Shown here: positions 47,768 to 59,572 of the stretch, piece by piece
How positions within the stretch are numbered: position 1 is the first letter of the stretch
Layout: each line of letters starts with the position of its first letter
From: Cepaea nemoralis
Lineage: Eukaryota > Mollusca > Gastropoda > Stylommatophora > Helicidae
DNA length: 64,000 nt
Assembly: GCA_014155875.1 (NCBI GenBank)
Contig: JACEFZ010017882.1
Location: 31,501-95,500 of the forward strand
Direction: 5' to 3'
Notes under the pieces: model-generated
Databases searched by the model: none
The model's input: only the letters and a program-made list of their open reading frames with translations
Told to the model about the DNA's origin: nothing
Made by a program: the position numbers and the translations under genes

Positions 47768-48560
47768 TCATCTCTGAAGGCAGAGAAAGCTAATCATCAT
47801 CATCGTCAAGAAGCCAGTCGTCCTTTGCAGAAAATTATTCTCACCACAAAACCCCCTGACATATTCTTGATTTGTTGTCTGATCTACTTGGTGCGTGGCT
47901 TTGTTGCCCTGTGTCAACTGTCCATAGTTTTTTTCTTCCATTGTTGTTTCTCTAGGCCAGAATGTTTGCCTATATATGTCGCATTTTGGGCAGTCTAGGA
48001 GTATGTGATCTGCTGTCTGCGGCACCAATCCACATGTGCACATGGCTGTTTCACCAATCTTGAATTCTGTATATATGTGGTTGCGTAACCTAGTGTGTCC
48101 TGTTCTGAGGCACTTGAATAATAACTTGTTCTGGTCTGTCCATAACGTGGTAGTCATCTTGAGCTGGCTTTGGTGGCTTTCTAACTGCCTTGATCATTCT
48201 TTTCTTTTGGTGGTAATGTAGCTGGTACATCAGTTTGTTCTTCTATTGCTCCTACTTTAGCTAGTTGCATCAGCTCTGTCGTTTCCAGGGTACTCCACAG
48301 TGGGATGGTATCCACTGTATGATGACCTTACACTAGCTGCCAAGCAGTGTCTGGTAAATTTTCCAAACAGGTGCTCCTTACGTACTGATTTTGCATCAGT
48401 CAATTGCACCAGAGGCTGAGTACCATGGTTGGTATTTAGTCATTTCTCTGTTGCTATATTGATTGCCTGGATTTCTAGATTTTCTGATAGTTGTGGCAGT
48501 ACTTTCCTGTTCGTGCCCCTAGTTTTATCATCTTGGGGACAATCCACCTATAATCTTACA
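47768..48560 (-). pseudogene. LINE fragment with RNase H and C-terminal CCHC-like motif
   Basis: The minus-strand frame at 47768-48157 has RTGHTRLRNHIY and a CTCG-x-H-x-C zinc-binding motif (MCTCGLVPQTADHILLDC), typical of LINE C termini. Upstream, 48160-48550 encodes in broken frames LEIQAINIATEK, LTDAKSV and WIPSHCGVP, the RNase H core. It is 5'-truncated and frameshifted. Confidence 0.7.
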
Positions 48561-49039
48561 TGTTATCTGGAGGTTTGTCAAAGGCTACACGAAGCCAATC
48601 TGAATACAACTGATAAACCAATGTGCCAAGTTGAAAGGCAGAATGAATACACAGAAGAATCAATGCCACCAGCACTAGGGACAAGCCCAAAAGTGCTCTG
48701 TCTCTACTAGCACATGCTGAAGGGTGTGGATCTTGGCTATCTGTGCTGAATACTGGATTATTACATATCACAGATGTTTTTCACCTGGGGTCATTACAGT
48801 TAATTGAATGTTACATTCCACACTCCAGTAATGATAAATGAGAAGATTAAGTTAGTTAGTTAGTCAACAGATCATCCTTATTACACATCGAACCATTCAG
48901 TTCATAAGTGCTCGGATCCCCTCAGCAAATCCTGCAGTGTGTAGCGGCTCACGGCACCAGTTCTGTGTTGGTTTATTACTCTTCTTTGGCTTCCTGCGTA
49001 GTGTTCTTGTTTGGCCACGCCTCTTTTAACTTGCTCTTC

Positions 49040-49474
49040 TCACAGCCTGACCACTGCTGTAGATTCCCAGTCATTGCTTGGTTCTCGTAAATGACTTAAT
49101 TCTCGTAGAGCATTCAGAATGTCTGCCTGGTCCATGGCTCGTCCGCCTTCCACAGTAGCCCTACCTGTAAGCCTGTCAGCCTGCTCATTCCCTTGTACAC
49201 CTGCATGCCCTGGCACGAAGATGAAACTAATCTTTGCCAGCCGAGACCGCTCCAGAGACAGCAGCCACTCTCTTCGGACCCACCCCATCTCTATCCTCCT
49301 GAGCATACTCATTGAGTCACTAAGGACACATGCCCGATTGAATGTCTGTGTCTCGAGCCATGTTATTGCTTTACTTACTGCCATGACTTCCATAGTCAGG
49401 CTGCTTGTGGTCAAAGCAAAAGCGCCAGGCTCTTCCTTCACAATTTTCCTCCTGCCTGAGCCATAAAGGCCCAT
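49040..49474 (-). pseudogene. LINE RNase H domain
   Basis: The frame carries MEVMAVSKAITWLE (catalytic Glu), ACVLSDSMSMLRRIE (catalytic Asp) and FVPGHAGVQGNEQADRL (final Asp motif). The first catalytic Asp lies in the overlapping frame (YMDVSVV in 49438-49998), where the usual YTDGS is altered. Confidence 0.8.
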
Positions 49475-49998
49475 GAACTTCTCACCCCTCGGACGACCGA
49501 CACATCCATGTAAATGATAGCATCATCCTCTAAAGAATTCTCGAAGATCAGAGCCTGTACTTCTGCCTCCACAGCAGCTGGATTTTCTTGTCTGCATTTC
49601 CTGTCTAGTTGGATGCACACTGAAAAGGATGTACAGAACTCTGTTGGCACTTGTACCCACTCCTCGCCAGGTTCTAAGTCCTCAAGTGAACACACCTGCT
49701 GAAGAATGTCTTCGGCTTGACTCATCCATGACTTTCCTCTTTTTAACCTGCTGCCCTTTACCTTCTTCATCTCGCTATGCAGTGGACGTTGTATGTTTGC
49801 GTTGACTCTGAGGTAGGCACGTGCTTGGCAAATTTGTATTCTGTCCCTCATGGTTGGAAAATCAAGAAGGTAGCACATCGCCCTGCATGCTGTATCTCTT
49901 GTACATCCAAGGATAATGCGCATAGCTTCATTCTGTATCCTTTCCATCCTTTCTATCTGCTTATGACTGAGAGTCAGGATCGCCATCGCATACTCCAA
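49438..49998 (-). pseudogene. LINE region between RT and RNase H
   Basis: The frame has MEYAMAILTLSHKQIERMER, the QNEAMRIILGCTRDTACRAM motif found after RT in this LINE group, and the first RNase H strand (IYMDVSV). Confidence 0.75.
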
Positions 49999-50126
49999 AA
50001 CAGAAAGGACCAGATTCTCGTAAAGAAGTCATAGATGGCGCTGCTCAGTTTTGCCGCCGCCATCACCCGCATCGCTTGGCCTTTGTTATCACCTGGTCTA
50101 TGTGCTCAGTATAAGCAAGGCTTTGA

Positions 50127-50771
50127 TCAAAACGTATTCCCAGGTAATTCATTGTCCTGCGTTCTTTCGACAGTCTCTGAACACAGATTTACAGTTGGTG
50201 TTGGAGTGTTGACAATATGATTATTCAAAGAGAACCATGTCACTGTTGCCTTTGTTGGGTTGATCATTGCCCCAGCCTCAACACACCAAGTACTTATGCG
50301 ATTGAGTTCGGTTTGTAGTTCCACAGCAACCTGATCTCTATCCTTACCCTGACGATACACTAAAACATCGTCGACGTATGACAATGTCCTGCCAGGTCCA
50401 GTGATCTGCTCGCTGATGATTCTCACAGTGTAGGCGTTGAACAGCACCGGAGATAATGGTAATCCCTGTGGTAGGCCAGGATATATTGTTGTTGGTTCCA
50501 AAGTCCAACTGCCACATCTAAACACTACTTTCCATTGAAAGAGGGCTGCAGTGATCCAGCTAAGGGGGAAAGGACTTATCTTGAGTTCAAGAAGCTGAAG
50601 CATTAAGAAATCCAATGGTACTCTGTTGTATGCATCCTCAAGATCAATCGCTGCAGCAAATGTTTCAATGCCTGAGTGGAAACCTTCATAGACATCATGG
50701 GCAAAATCTGCTGCATGGGTCCAGGTTTCTCTTTTTGGACTGGTACCCTCCCAGGATAGGAGGGAAAACAC
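50127..50771 (-). pseudogene. LINE reverse transcriptase core
   Basis: Contains AAIDLEDAYNRVPLDFLML (A box), YPGLPQGLPLSPVLFNAYT (B box) and LSYVDDVLVYRQG (catalytic YVDD). The catalytic aspartates are present, but the upstream frame is shifted and the 5' end is missing. Confidence 0.85.
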
Positions 50772-51289
50772 CTTGCCTCTCTAGCTGGCTTGATATTTTT
50801 CTGGCAATTAACTTCTCCAGCAGCTTGCCTATTGTATTCTGCATGGTTATTACTCAATATCCCTGAATGTTTGTGTGGTCTTTGTCAGGCTTCGGCAAGA
50901 GAATAAGATAGCTGTGTAACCACTCCTTCTTGACGCTAGCACTCCCTATACTGTTGTTGTACATGTCTGCTAGTTTCTCTAGCTCGTTGTCGGTACACCT
51001 ATTAATGTCGTCATATCTTAATACCATCTGGCCCTAGAGCGCTGTTTTATTATTGTTGAAACACAGCCTTGATTTCTTTCACGGTCACTGTGTCTTCATC
51101 CGAAATGTTCTGGGCCTTGCACCTATCTGAGGTGACCTCCTTGGCAAGATTTTGGCCTCTCATGCTCTAGATAGTGAAGATAGATGAGAAGATTAATCAA
51201 GAGATGTGTCACCAGGCACCAAGCTGTCATGTATTGCCTGCAGTATATCCATCTTCAATGTCCCAATGATGGGTATCTTTGATACCAGA

Positions 51290-51560
51290 CTATCACCATT
51301 CTCATTTTGTGCATCCCTGCATGGCTGAGACAACAGATCCTTTAAGTTTCACAAGGTTTAACACCTGCTCAAATGGAAGCCACTCATGCCATAACTATGC
51401 TCTCACAACTTTCTGAAGCACTGACTGGGAGTCAAAGACAAGAATTTCCTTTGTAACTGAAGTGTTGGAAAGCCACCTCAGTGGCAGCCTCTATCACCAT
51501 TCTCATGCTGAAGGTTGTTATTTCATATGCTTCATTTTGCAGTGAAGACTGCTTCTCACA
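51290..51560 (-). pseudogene. Second, older LINE RNase H scrap
   Basis: The minus strand encodes ITTFSMRMVIEAATEVAFQ, then in another frame ILVFDSQSVLQKV, the Glu and Asp strands of an RNase H. It lies outside the target duplication of the neighbouring LINE and is more degraded. Confidence 0.5.
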
Positions 51561-52011
51561 CTAGCCAAAATAAGACTTCATAGCGGGACTCAAATGACAT
51601 GACAGTAGCATCAAAGTGGAGCATGTGAGAAGTAAACAAGTTCCTGTGAATCAAGAAATGAAGAAAAGACACTGACTCGATAAGATACATATTGAGGCAA
51701 AAAGTTAATGTAACTGGAAGTTCTTTCTCTGGAACCCAAAACACAAAAGAGGAAGATGTAAACGAAATGTAAATAGATAAGAATAAAAGGACTTGACATA
51801 AAATACTTGAGGGTCAATATTCCCTAGGGAGATAAATAGAAGAAGAGCAAAAGAGATATAATAGTGGATTAAAAACAAAGTTTCACAGAACAAAAACACA
51901 AATTCTTGTGCATCATCTACAGTTTTTTTTACATGCTACAGCAAAGGCTAGACAATTTAAAAAGTTAACAACAATGACAAATAACTACTCTTTGAAAACA
52001 TTTTGTCTTAC

Positions 52012-55000
52012 CTTTATCTTCCTCTCATCAACAGGGAAATCGCCAAGTATATCAATTGCTGTCTTAATATCATTTTTCAGCTGTTCTTCTTGTCCTGTCT
52101 CAGGTTCTTTTTCTTGTCCTTTCTTAGGTTCTTTATCTTGCACCTTTGGCAGTTCTTGCACATGCTCCTTTGGTTGTTCTTTCAGTGGTCCTTTCTTTTG
52201 CGCGTCTGACAGTTCTTTGCTTTGTGCAGCTGGCAATCCTTTCCTGCCTTCTTCAGAAGTTGCCGATACATTAGTCTTCGCTGGTTGTTTGATTTTATCA
52301 GACGTATTTGACATTTTGCTCTGTGTGCCTCTGTTGGCATTCTGTTTCTTATCTGCTGACAGCTGTCTTTTGAATGCTGTGGTCTGATTTCTAGGAGGTG
52401 TGCGGCTTTCTCTAAATGGAAATCTGGGTTTTGCAAACAGTTGTCTATCAAATGGCCTAGTACGTGATGGTATGAAAGGAGGGGATATTGATCTACGTCT
52501 GCCAGGAGATCTCGGCCTGACCCTGAGAGGAGATTTAATGCGAGCTGGCGACCTAGACCTTCGTCTGTCAGTTGACCTAGACCTTTGATTGCCTGGTGAC
52601 CTAGACCTTCGCCTGCCAGGTGACCTAGATCTCCGTCTGTCTGGTGACCTAGTTCTCCGCCTGTCAAGTGACTTAGACCTACGTCTGTCTGGTGACCTAG
52701 ATCTCCTCTTGTCTGGTGACTTAGACCTACGTCTGCCTGGTGACCTAGATCTCCTATTGTCTGGTGACCTAGATCTCCTTCTGTCTGGTGACCTAGACCT
52801 ACGCCTCTCTAGTGAAATAGATCTCCGTCTGACTGGTGACCTAGACTGTGTGCCTGCCTGGTGAGACAGATTTCCGCCTCTTTGGTGACATGGATACACG
52901 TCTGTCAGGCGACCTTGACTTCTGTCTGTCGATTGACTTTGACGTTCTCCTGCCTGGAGACCAAGACATTTGTCTGACAGGTGACCTTGACTTTTGCTTC
53001 TTTGGAGACCTAGTCAAAAGTCTCCCAGGCGACCTCGATGTCCGTACGTCTGGAGATCTCAGTGTCTGCCTATCTGGTGATTTCCTGACATTGTCCCTAT
53101 TGAAGTGGTCACTCATTACAGGTGACTGGACCCTTTTAGCTACTGGTAGCCCACCGACATTCAGTAATATTGGTGATTTATAATATGAATCCACATCCAG
53201 ACCAAGTGCCTGACAAATTTCTGGAGCATTCTCCTCTAGTGACCTCCTCAAAAAAGCTTGAAGGTCATTAATGCTTCCCCTTTCACTAAAAAATCTACGC
53301 TCTTTCGACACAGGAAAAAGGGGAGGTGATGCTGGTCTCTTCCTTGGTACTTTTGTTTCTGGGGACTGTGACTTCCTGAAGACAGGAGACTGTGAAACAT
53401 TTCTAACATCAGATTTTGAAGGCAGAATCACTTTCCTGGATTCAATATAGGGTTCATCATCATCACTATGAACTGTTCTAGAAGTTACTCGAAGATTCTC
53501 AACACGCACCGACCCCGACTGAAGTGGTAACCTCAATGACTTGGAACTACTGCTGGATACTTCTTTCCTTTTTGAACTTAGTGCTGCAAAAAGGGCTGCC
53601 GCTTCTTCATCTCGATACAAATATTCATCCTTTGGTTCATCCCTAAATCTTTCAGAAAGCCAAAGAGACTTTTCATGACCACCATGTAGCATATTTCTTA
53701 GCTTCTGTGCCTCATCCAAGAGATTGCTGTGTGGGGGTGAAGCTGCATCTCTTTCTCTGGAAACTGACTGTTGTCTTACTTCAGCTTGCTTTTCATATAA
53801 CCGTTTCATTTTTTCAATTTTCTTTAGTGACACTCTCTCACTCATATCATCTTCATCTGGACTTATATCTTCCCAGTCCTGACTATTTAATTTCTTCAGA
53901 ATTCGATCACCTCTAATTTCACGAGAACCAAGACCCATCTTGCTTGTGCCATCATCAGTTTCTGGACCTTTCCCTTTGCGACTTCTTTTACCACCACGCT
54001 GAGCCTCAGAACTAAATGTATCCGGACTTATTTGTTCCCGGCCCTGGCTACTGAAATTCTCCAGAACCCGATCACTTCTAATTTCAAGTGATCCAAGACC
54101 AATGCTGCTTCTGCCATCATCAGGGTCTGCATTCCTTCCTTTGCGGCCGTAACTGCTTTTACCACGCTGTTCCTCAGCACTTAATGCATCTGGACTAGCA
54201 GACCTTTCATAGCTAGATCTTTGCTGCATGCTTGCTCTTGCCTCCTTGATCAGACTATCAAGCTGGGCCTTTTCTTGCTTATCACTGAATAAGGCTGACC
54301 TAACATCCTGCACAAGCCCTTCACTCTGCTCTAGAAAGGAAGCAGATTGATTAATCATCCCTGTATGTAGAACATCCTGCTGCTTCTTCTTTTGACGAGC
54401 CAACTCTTGCATTCTCTTGGATAAATCAAAGTTGAAGCCAATTGACTGCAGGATGTTTTGAACAGTTGAGTCTAGTTCTTCTTCGATCATCGCCAGATTT
54501 TTTGGCTTTGAGAAGATGAAGCAAGATTTTGAGCTTGTCCTGTTTGTTGCGAGAGCTGATTCACATCTTGCTCTTTGGATGTGGTTTGGTGTACCTTGGA
54601 TGACAGATTAATTGACTTCCTCCACTGTTCATACAGTTGCTCCTGAATATCTGGCAATTCACTTTCTTTGTCCTTCTCTTTCCCTGTTTGTACAGCATCA
54701 GCTGACCAGAATGGCTGAGTGCTTGGTGCATTTTTCTTGGTCTTAGTCTGCTTCTTTGTGTCTTTCTCAGCATGGTCATTATCATCTCCACTATCATTAT
54801 AGGACTCCAGCTGGCTAAGGGCACCTACAGGTTTAAAAGAAGACTTCTCACTACCTCGACTGTCTTTCCCTGACCCCCTAACAACACCCTCTACATTAGT
54901 CTTGCTACGCAGCAAATGTAAGGTCTTCTCTAATGCACTTAACTTACTGAAGGAATCAGAGCTGACTTGACTTTCAGTGCTGACTTTACTTTCAACATCA

Positions 55001-55636
55001 ACTCTTTCTTCTCCAGTTTTTCGTTTCAGAATTGACTTTGGCTTTTGAGGCACATCAGCAGACGATGTCTGAGCAGACTGTTGGGCTTTATGTCTGCTTG
55101 TTGAATCATCAGTTGACGCATAATTTTCCAATTTCTTATCCGTGGTTTTCAGTGACTGCTCTAACTTTGCTGTTGCCTTTGAAATTCCAGCAAACAGGAT
55201 ATTTTTCAACTGGTCATCTTGCAACAAAGCATCAATGTTTTGTATTGCTAGTTTGACTAGCCTCCCGGTCATCATCTTTTTTTTGCTTAGTGCTTTTCTT
55301 TCCATCTCCATTATGAGAATGACTGGCATGATCATCACGAGGATGACGATCACGGGAACTGTCCCGATCATCACGAGGATGACCACCACGGGAACTCTTC
55401 CGATCGTCATGAGAACTACTACCGCGTTGTTTGTCACTACTCTTACTGTAATCTTTCTCTTGCTTGCGATCTGCATCATCTTTAGCCTGAGATTTCCTGT
55501 CACCGGCCTTGGAACGGGAACTGGGGGAGCGGTCAACACTGATGTGTCCATGTGAGTCTCCACCGTGCTGATCGTAACTCTGGGCTGTAGGAGGCAGGCC
55601 CCACTGTCCCACTGCGGCATGGTCCCCAACAGCTGC
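52012..55636 (-). CDS. ZNF318: ZNF318-like gene, exon 2 (RS-rich region, three apparent frameshifts)
   Basis: Acceptor GCTGTTTCAG, donor AAG|GTAAGA; length 3,625 = 3n+1. Four frames chain across it: 55636 to about 55280 (QWGLPPTAQSYDQHGG, RS/DR-rich), then to about 54500 (LAIQNIDALLQDDQLKNILF), then to about 52850 (MIEEELDSTVQNILQSIGFN, then an RS array), then to 52012 (RS array, then DFPVDERKIK). Breaks sit at an 8-T run (55277-55284), a 6-T run (54498-54503) and near 52842-52860. Signs +1, -1, +1 leave the net +1 that the phases show. An internal duplication of about 55 residues (SPDALSAEEQRG / SPDTFSSEAQRG) lies near 54000-54230. About 22 units of RRRSRSPD-type 10-mers follow. Most likely consensus errors in a real exon. 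Confidence 0.75.
52500..53060 (-). repeat. Coding RS repeat, 30-bp unit
   Basis: About 22 ten-residue units of the SPDRRRSRSP type, as in SR-related proteins that act in RNA processing condensates. One unit is interrupted by the third frameshift. Confidence 0.85.
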
Positions 55637-57793
55637 CTGAAACAGCAATTACTGCCAATTAAACAATCCATACTATCAGTGGCCATACAGATCTACACTT
55701 AGTTGTGTGCTACTTAATAACCAAGCAAAATAAAGAATTGAAATATAGGTGGCTATTTTATAAAAGCAATGTAAAACAATGCCTACTGAATTCACTTCAA
55801 AATTAACTATGTGTCAAAGGATTAACACCACAAAGTCTCCAAAGAAATATGCAATAAGTGATGTCCACATTATATACATTACAGATATTAAAGTAAATTA
55901 GGGAACCAAGAAATAAACAACGTACAATTTTCAAGACTGCTACCTACAGTGTAGATAAATATAAAAAAATTACTTCAAAGAAAAATGGCTACAGAAACAG
56001 TGAACGAGACGACTTTCTTGTGACAGAGCTAGTCACATCAGACTAACCAACAAATGAAAACTGGGTTTCAATGGGGGGAAGGTAAAGAAATATAAGTGTC
56101 TTCCAAGATCGTCAGCTCTGTGACAGAGGCATCAGCACAGTGAGATGCTATGAGTTGCGATGCCCAAGATGCACTTCTAACTTTACAAGAGTGAGAGATG
56201 TAGCCACTCAGACTCGAGCTCCATCTGTTGAGCAAACAATAGTGTGCCTGTGTGGTTATCGACAAACACTATAGCACATCCTCTAAGTTGGGTAGCTCAC
56301 CGGGAAGTGCAGAGTAGCTGCATGATCTTCCTCAATCTTGCTGAGTAAGAAAGTCAATGTTGATCAGAAGTCTGAAATTTGACAGCAGAGTTAACACAAG
56401 AGATTGCTGTGACCACTGTAGGCTAAAAGTCAATGGTCCAATGGACATACACATGTCCATGTGACGAGAGCACACAGCGGAGCAGTTCCGAATCTGCTGG
56501 TACCATCCAAGAAGTAGAGTGACAAGACAAAGTAGAGTGACAACACAGAACTAGAGTGACAGCCCCAAACTATGTTGAGAAAAATGAGAGAAAGACTTCT
56601 TAGCTTTAAAATATAAACATACTCATTGAAAGTAGATAATAAAATACATACTACTACCTTTCATGAAATGAATTACTTACCTGACTGGAAAACGGAGAAA
56701 CACCTCACACACACTGTTGCTTGTGGGTAGTCAATAAAAACATGGCTTACAGTAATCCCATGACAGATACTGCAGTAGTGTTGTCTACAGACAGGACTGC
56801 ATATACTGAACCATTCTATCACAGATACTGTAGTAGTGTTATCTACAGACAGGACTGCATATACTGAACCATTCTATCACAACGTGGGGTGGCTGGATCT
56901 CTTCCTGTATACTTGTCCTTCCCGATCACATTTCTGATACCTACTTTTCAAGAGTGGTCCAAACCTGGAGACTATGGTCTGAATGAAATTCCAGTCTCAA
57001 GTGGGAATAAAACCAGACCTGCTGTACTTGTAAGCCAGTAATCTATCCACAATGAGTACACAGTTCCTCATGGTAAACAAATATTAGAATAACAAACAAA
57101 ATAATGTTAATAAGCATCGCTATGTGTATTGACGACAATGTATGTGGTTCATTCTCTACACTGGTTGTTGAACTTCAATGTTGACTCTCATTCAGTAAGC
57201 AATGACAAACTACTAATGTAAAATTGCCTAGTAAATTAACCTGGTGTTGGGATTGATTGCAACATCTTGCAAAGGACACTCAACATTTTTTTAAACAGAC
57301 TAGCATAAATGTCCTATTTAGTAGTAATTAAATACAGTGGCCGCAGGGTCATAGGTGTGATAGAAATATAGAAAGATTTACATCACGAGACATGAGATCT
57401 ATACTTAAGTAAGGCACTGGCTATTTGTCATTCATGGGAGAAATTTAAAATCTTAGCCTGTACACTGTGATGACTGTACAGAAAATACTTGAAAAACTCA
57501 CCCAACAAACACCAACAACGGTAAAACTGCTGTAATGATACTTAGTGAGTTAGAGATGTCAATTTTGTGTCCTTTTCGTTTAAGGTGTTATGTCATTATC
57601 TGACATGCAAATATCCGTTCCATATGTGCAGTTCGGAGTAAAAATGTTGATTACTATTTACCAGCAATTAAATTAAAATGAGCGGCGATGTGTGCATTGT
57701 ACGTGATTTTGGCTTTTGATATGTGAAATATAGAAACTGTCCTAATCTTAATTCTTTTGGGTAGTGTCTACAAAGTTTCAGTCTTCTTTAGTC
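55637..57793. other. Intron 1 sequence, few features
   Basis: Intron sequence. A tandem duplication of about 59 bp (ACAGATACTG, ACAGACAGGACTGCATATAC) lies at 56760-56880, a tRNA-SINE-like scrap near 56980-57050, and family Y at 57225-57290. No ORF is supported. Confidence 0.5.
57225..57290. repeat. Interspersed repeat family Y, copy 2
   Basis: TTGCCTAGTAAATTAACCTG, GGGATTGATTG and CTTGCAAAGGACACTCAA match the copy at 41146-41215. Confidence 0.45.
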
Positions 57794-58749
57794 TTAACCC
57801 TTTTAGGACAAAAGGGCCGAGATTTCGGCCATGACGTGCCACTAGCTAAAAAGACGACCGGCCGATCTAATCGGCCCTGTTGTAAGAACTGCTTTGGTTG
57901 GTTTGCTTTTAATAGTACAGACCAATCAAATTCTCCCTTGTAATCCCCAGCCATTCTAGTTTGCAAATGGCCGCTTGCTGAACGCAATTCAAACAAACGG
58001 ATTTAATGTGATTTTTTTGCGCAGTAACCCAGTTTTTTTGTTGATTTTTGATGTTTTAAATTACCATCTTTGAACACGAAGACATGCTAGCATTGATTAG
58101 CTCTGATAGTAGAGATTTTGACCGTTCAGGACTGTCAGATGACTGCAGTGATACTGAAAATGGCCATAAAGATTTCGATCTCCTGTACCCATGGTTTAAG
58201 TGTATTGGGTTTGAAGAGAATCGTTTTGATCCATATCCATTTATATAGATGCCCGGACCAAAACACATGCCACCAGATGATAGCCCACCTATTATAAATG
58301 TCAAAAGGGACTTCATGGCTGTTGTTTTTCTAACCATAAGTGTTTAAAATTATTCTAAAGTGGTGTAGGTATTCAATGAGGAAATCTTAGGTGAGTACCA
58401 TTTTTTTTTTAAATCTTAGGTGAGTACCATTTTTTTTTTAAATATGTTTTACAAAAAAAATATATTATGTTATGAAATATTTTATTTTTCACAAAATGCA
58501 AATGAGATCACCAAATCTGCACAAACATGAACAAAATAACTTAAACTTCAATCATACACAGAAATCAACTGTATTATATCTCTTTAAGAATATATATACT
58601 TTTATATACCTATATAGGGTTCTAATATTTTTTTTTTAAATTTACAAAATTATCACTTCAGTCATTTCTGTACTCCAAAACAATGACTCCGTCTTCTTCA
58701 GAGTGAAAGCTAAATTTAGCCCAATGTTGTTCCGTCTTAAAAGGGTTAA
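57794..58749 (+). mobile_element. piggyBac-type element with TTAA ends
   Basis: TTAA at 57794-57797 is followed by CCCTTTTAGGAC. The other end reads GTCTTAAAAGGG then TTAA at 58746-58749. TTAA targets and CCCTTT ends are the piggyBac hallmark. The body is 956 bp and carries only an N-terminal transposase fragment, so the element was non-autonomous or internally deleted. Confidence 0.85.
58084..58347 (+). pseudogene. piggyBac transposase N-terminal fragment
   Basis: From ATG at 58084 the frame reads an acidic segment (SGLSDDCSDTENG) and PWFKCIGFEENRFDPYPFI, stops at TAG (58246-58248), and continues in frame with MPGPKHMPPDDSPP before TAA at 58345. P-W-x-x-x-x-F-x-x-x-x-x-FDPYPF is typical of the start of piggyBac transposases. 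The DDE core is missing. Confidence 0.7.
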
Positions 58750-59572
58750 CCATCCAAGAGCATAAATCTCTGATAAACAGACTGATCTTCTCAATTGTTC
58801 GCCTATCCTTCATTGGTTGTAGATGTGATCTTTTCCAGTTTGTTAATAGATGCTGCTTTCATGCCTCCAATCATTATTCATGTGATCTCTGACCCCTTTT
58901 AATTTGTTAAAGTTTGACTAAGGTGCTGTTGCACATGACACAACAGCATAGTCAAGGACTGGACTCGCTCATCCAGGATATAGTTCTTAAGAACTTTCTC
59001 ATATGCTTTCTTTTGTACCAGCAAACTTTTTTGTGAATATCACAGGAGCTGCTATTTGCTGCCAATATCAATATAATTATATGTATGTTCTTTATTACTC
59101 ACAGATCCTTGCTATTAATTTATGTTTAATTTTGATTATTTTCTCATGTTTCACTCTCTAATGTGGGTGTATGCGTTCCATGGACAGACAAGACAATATA
59201 TAAACATTTTTTAATGAGACTAAAACTAGTAAAACACAAAGACATCATACCATCGGACAGAGACAGTCGTCATGATGATCATTTTGGTAACATATTTGGA
59301 AAGGCTACAAACTAACTAAACCATATTGTGAGTTATGTTATGAAGACTGAATTTGTGGATTTTGGATACTGGATCAGTGTGAGAAGTTACTCAACAGCCA
59401 TGTCTTTATCATGGCCCCAAAGTGTTAACTGTTATCGCATAAACTGACATATGCTGTTTGCAATCATAAGAGGAAAAAATATATGGGTGGGGAACGGTCG
59501 GTAAGGTAAGGCGTAATAATGAGATCTACATATTTTATAAATAAAAAAATTAATGAATAAATTTATACTTAC
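58750..59572. other. Intron 1 sequence without features
   Basis: AT-rich intron sequence. No ORF, repeat family or motif was recognised. Confidence 0.5.

Larger units (their letters stand above)
48851..51183 (-). mobile_element. 5'-truncated RNase H LINE flanked by 13-bp target duplications
   Basis: ATGAGAAGATTAA occurs at 48838-48850 and 51184-51196. Between them is a minus-strand LINE with RT and RNase H, ending in a TTAGTTAGTTAG-type simple tail (plus strand) at the 3' end. It shares its last 1.2 kb with the copy at 60110-61820. RT plus RNase H suggests the I/Jockey-like group. Frames are broken by a few indels. Confidence 0.85.
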
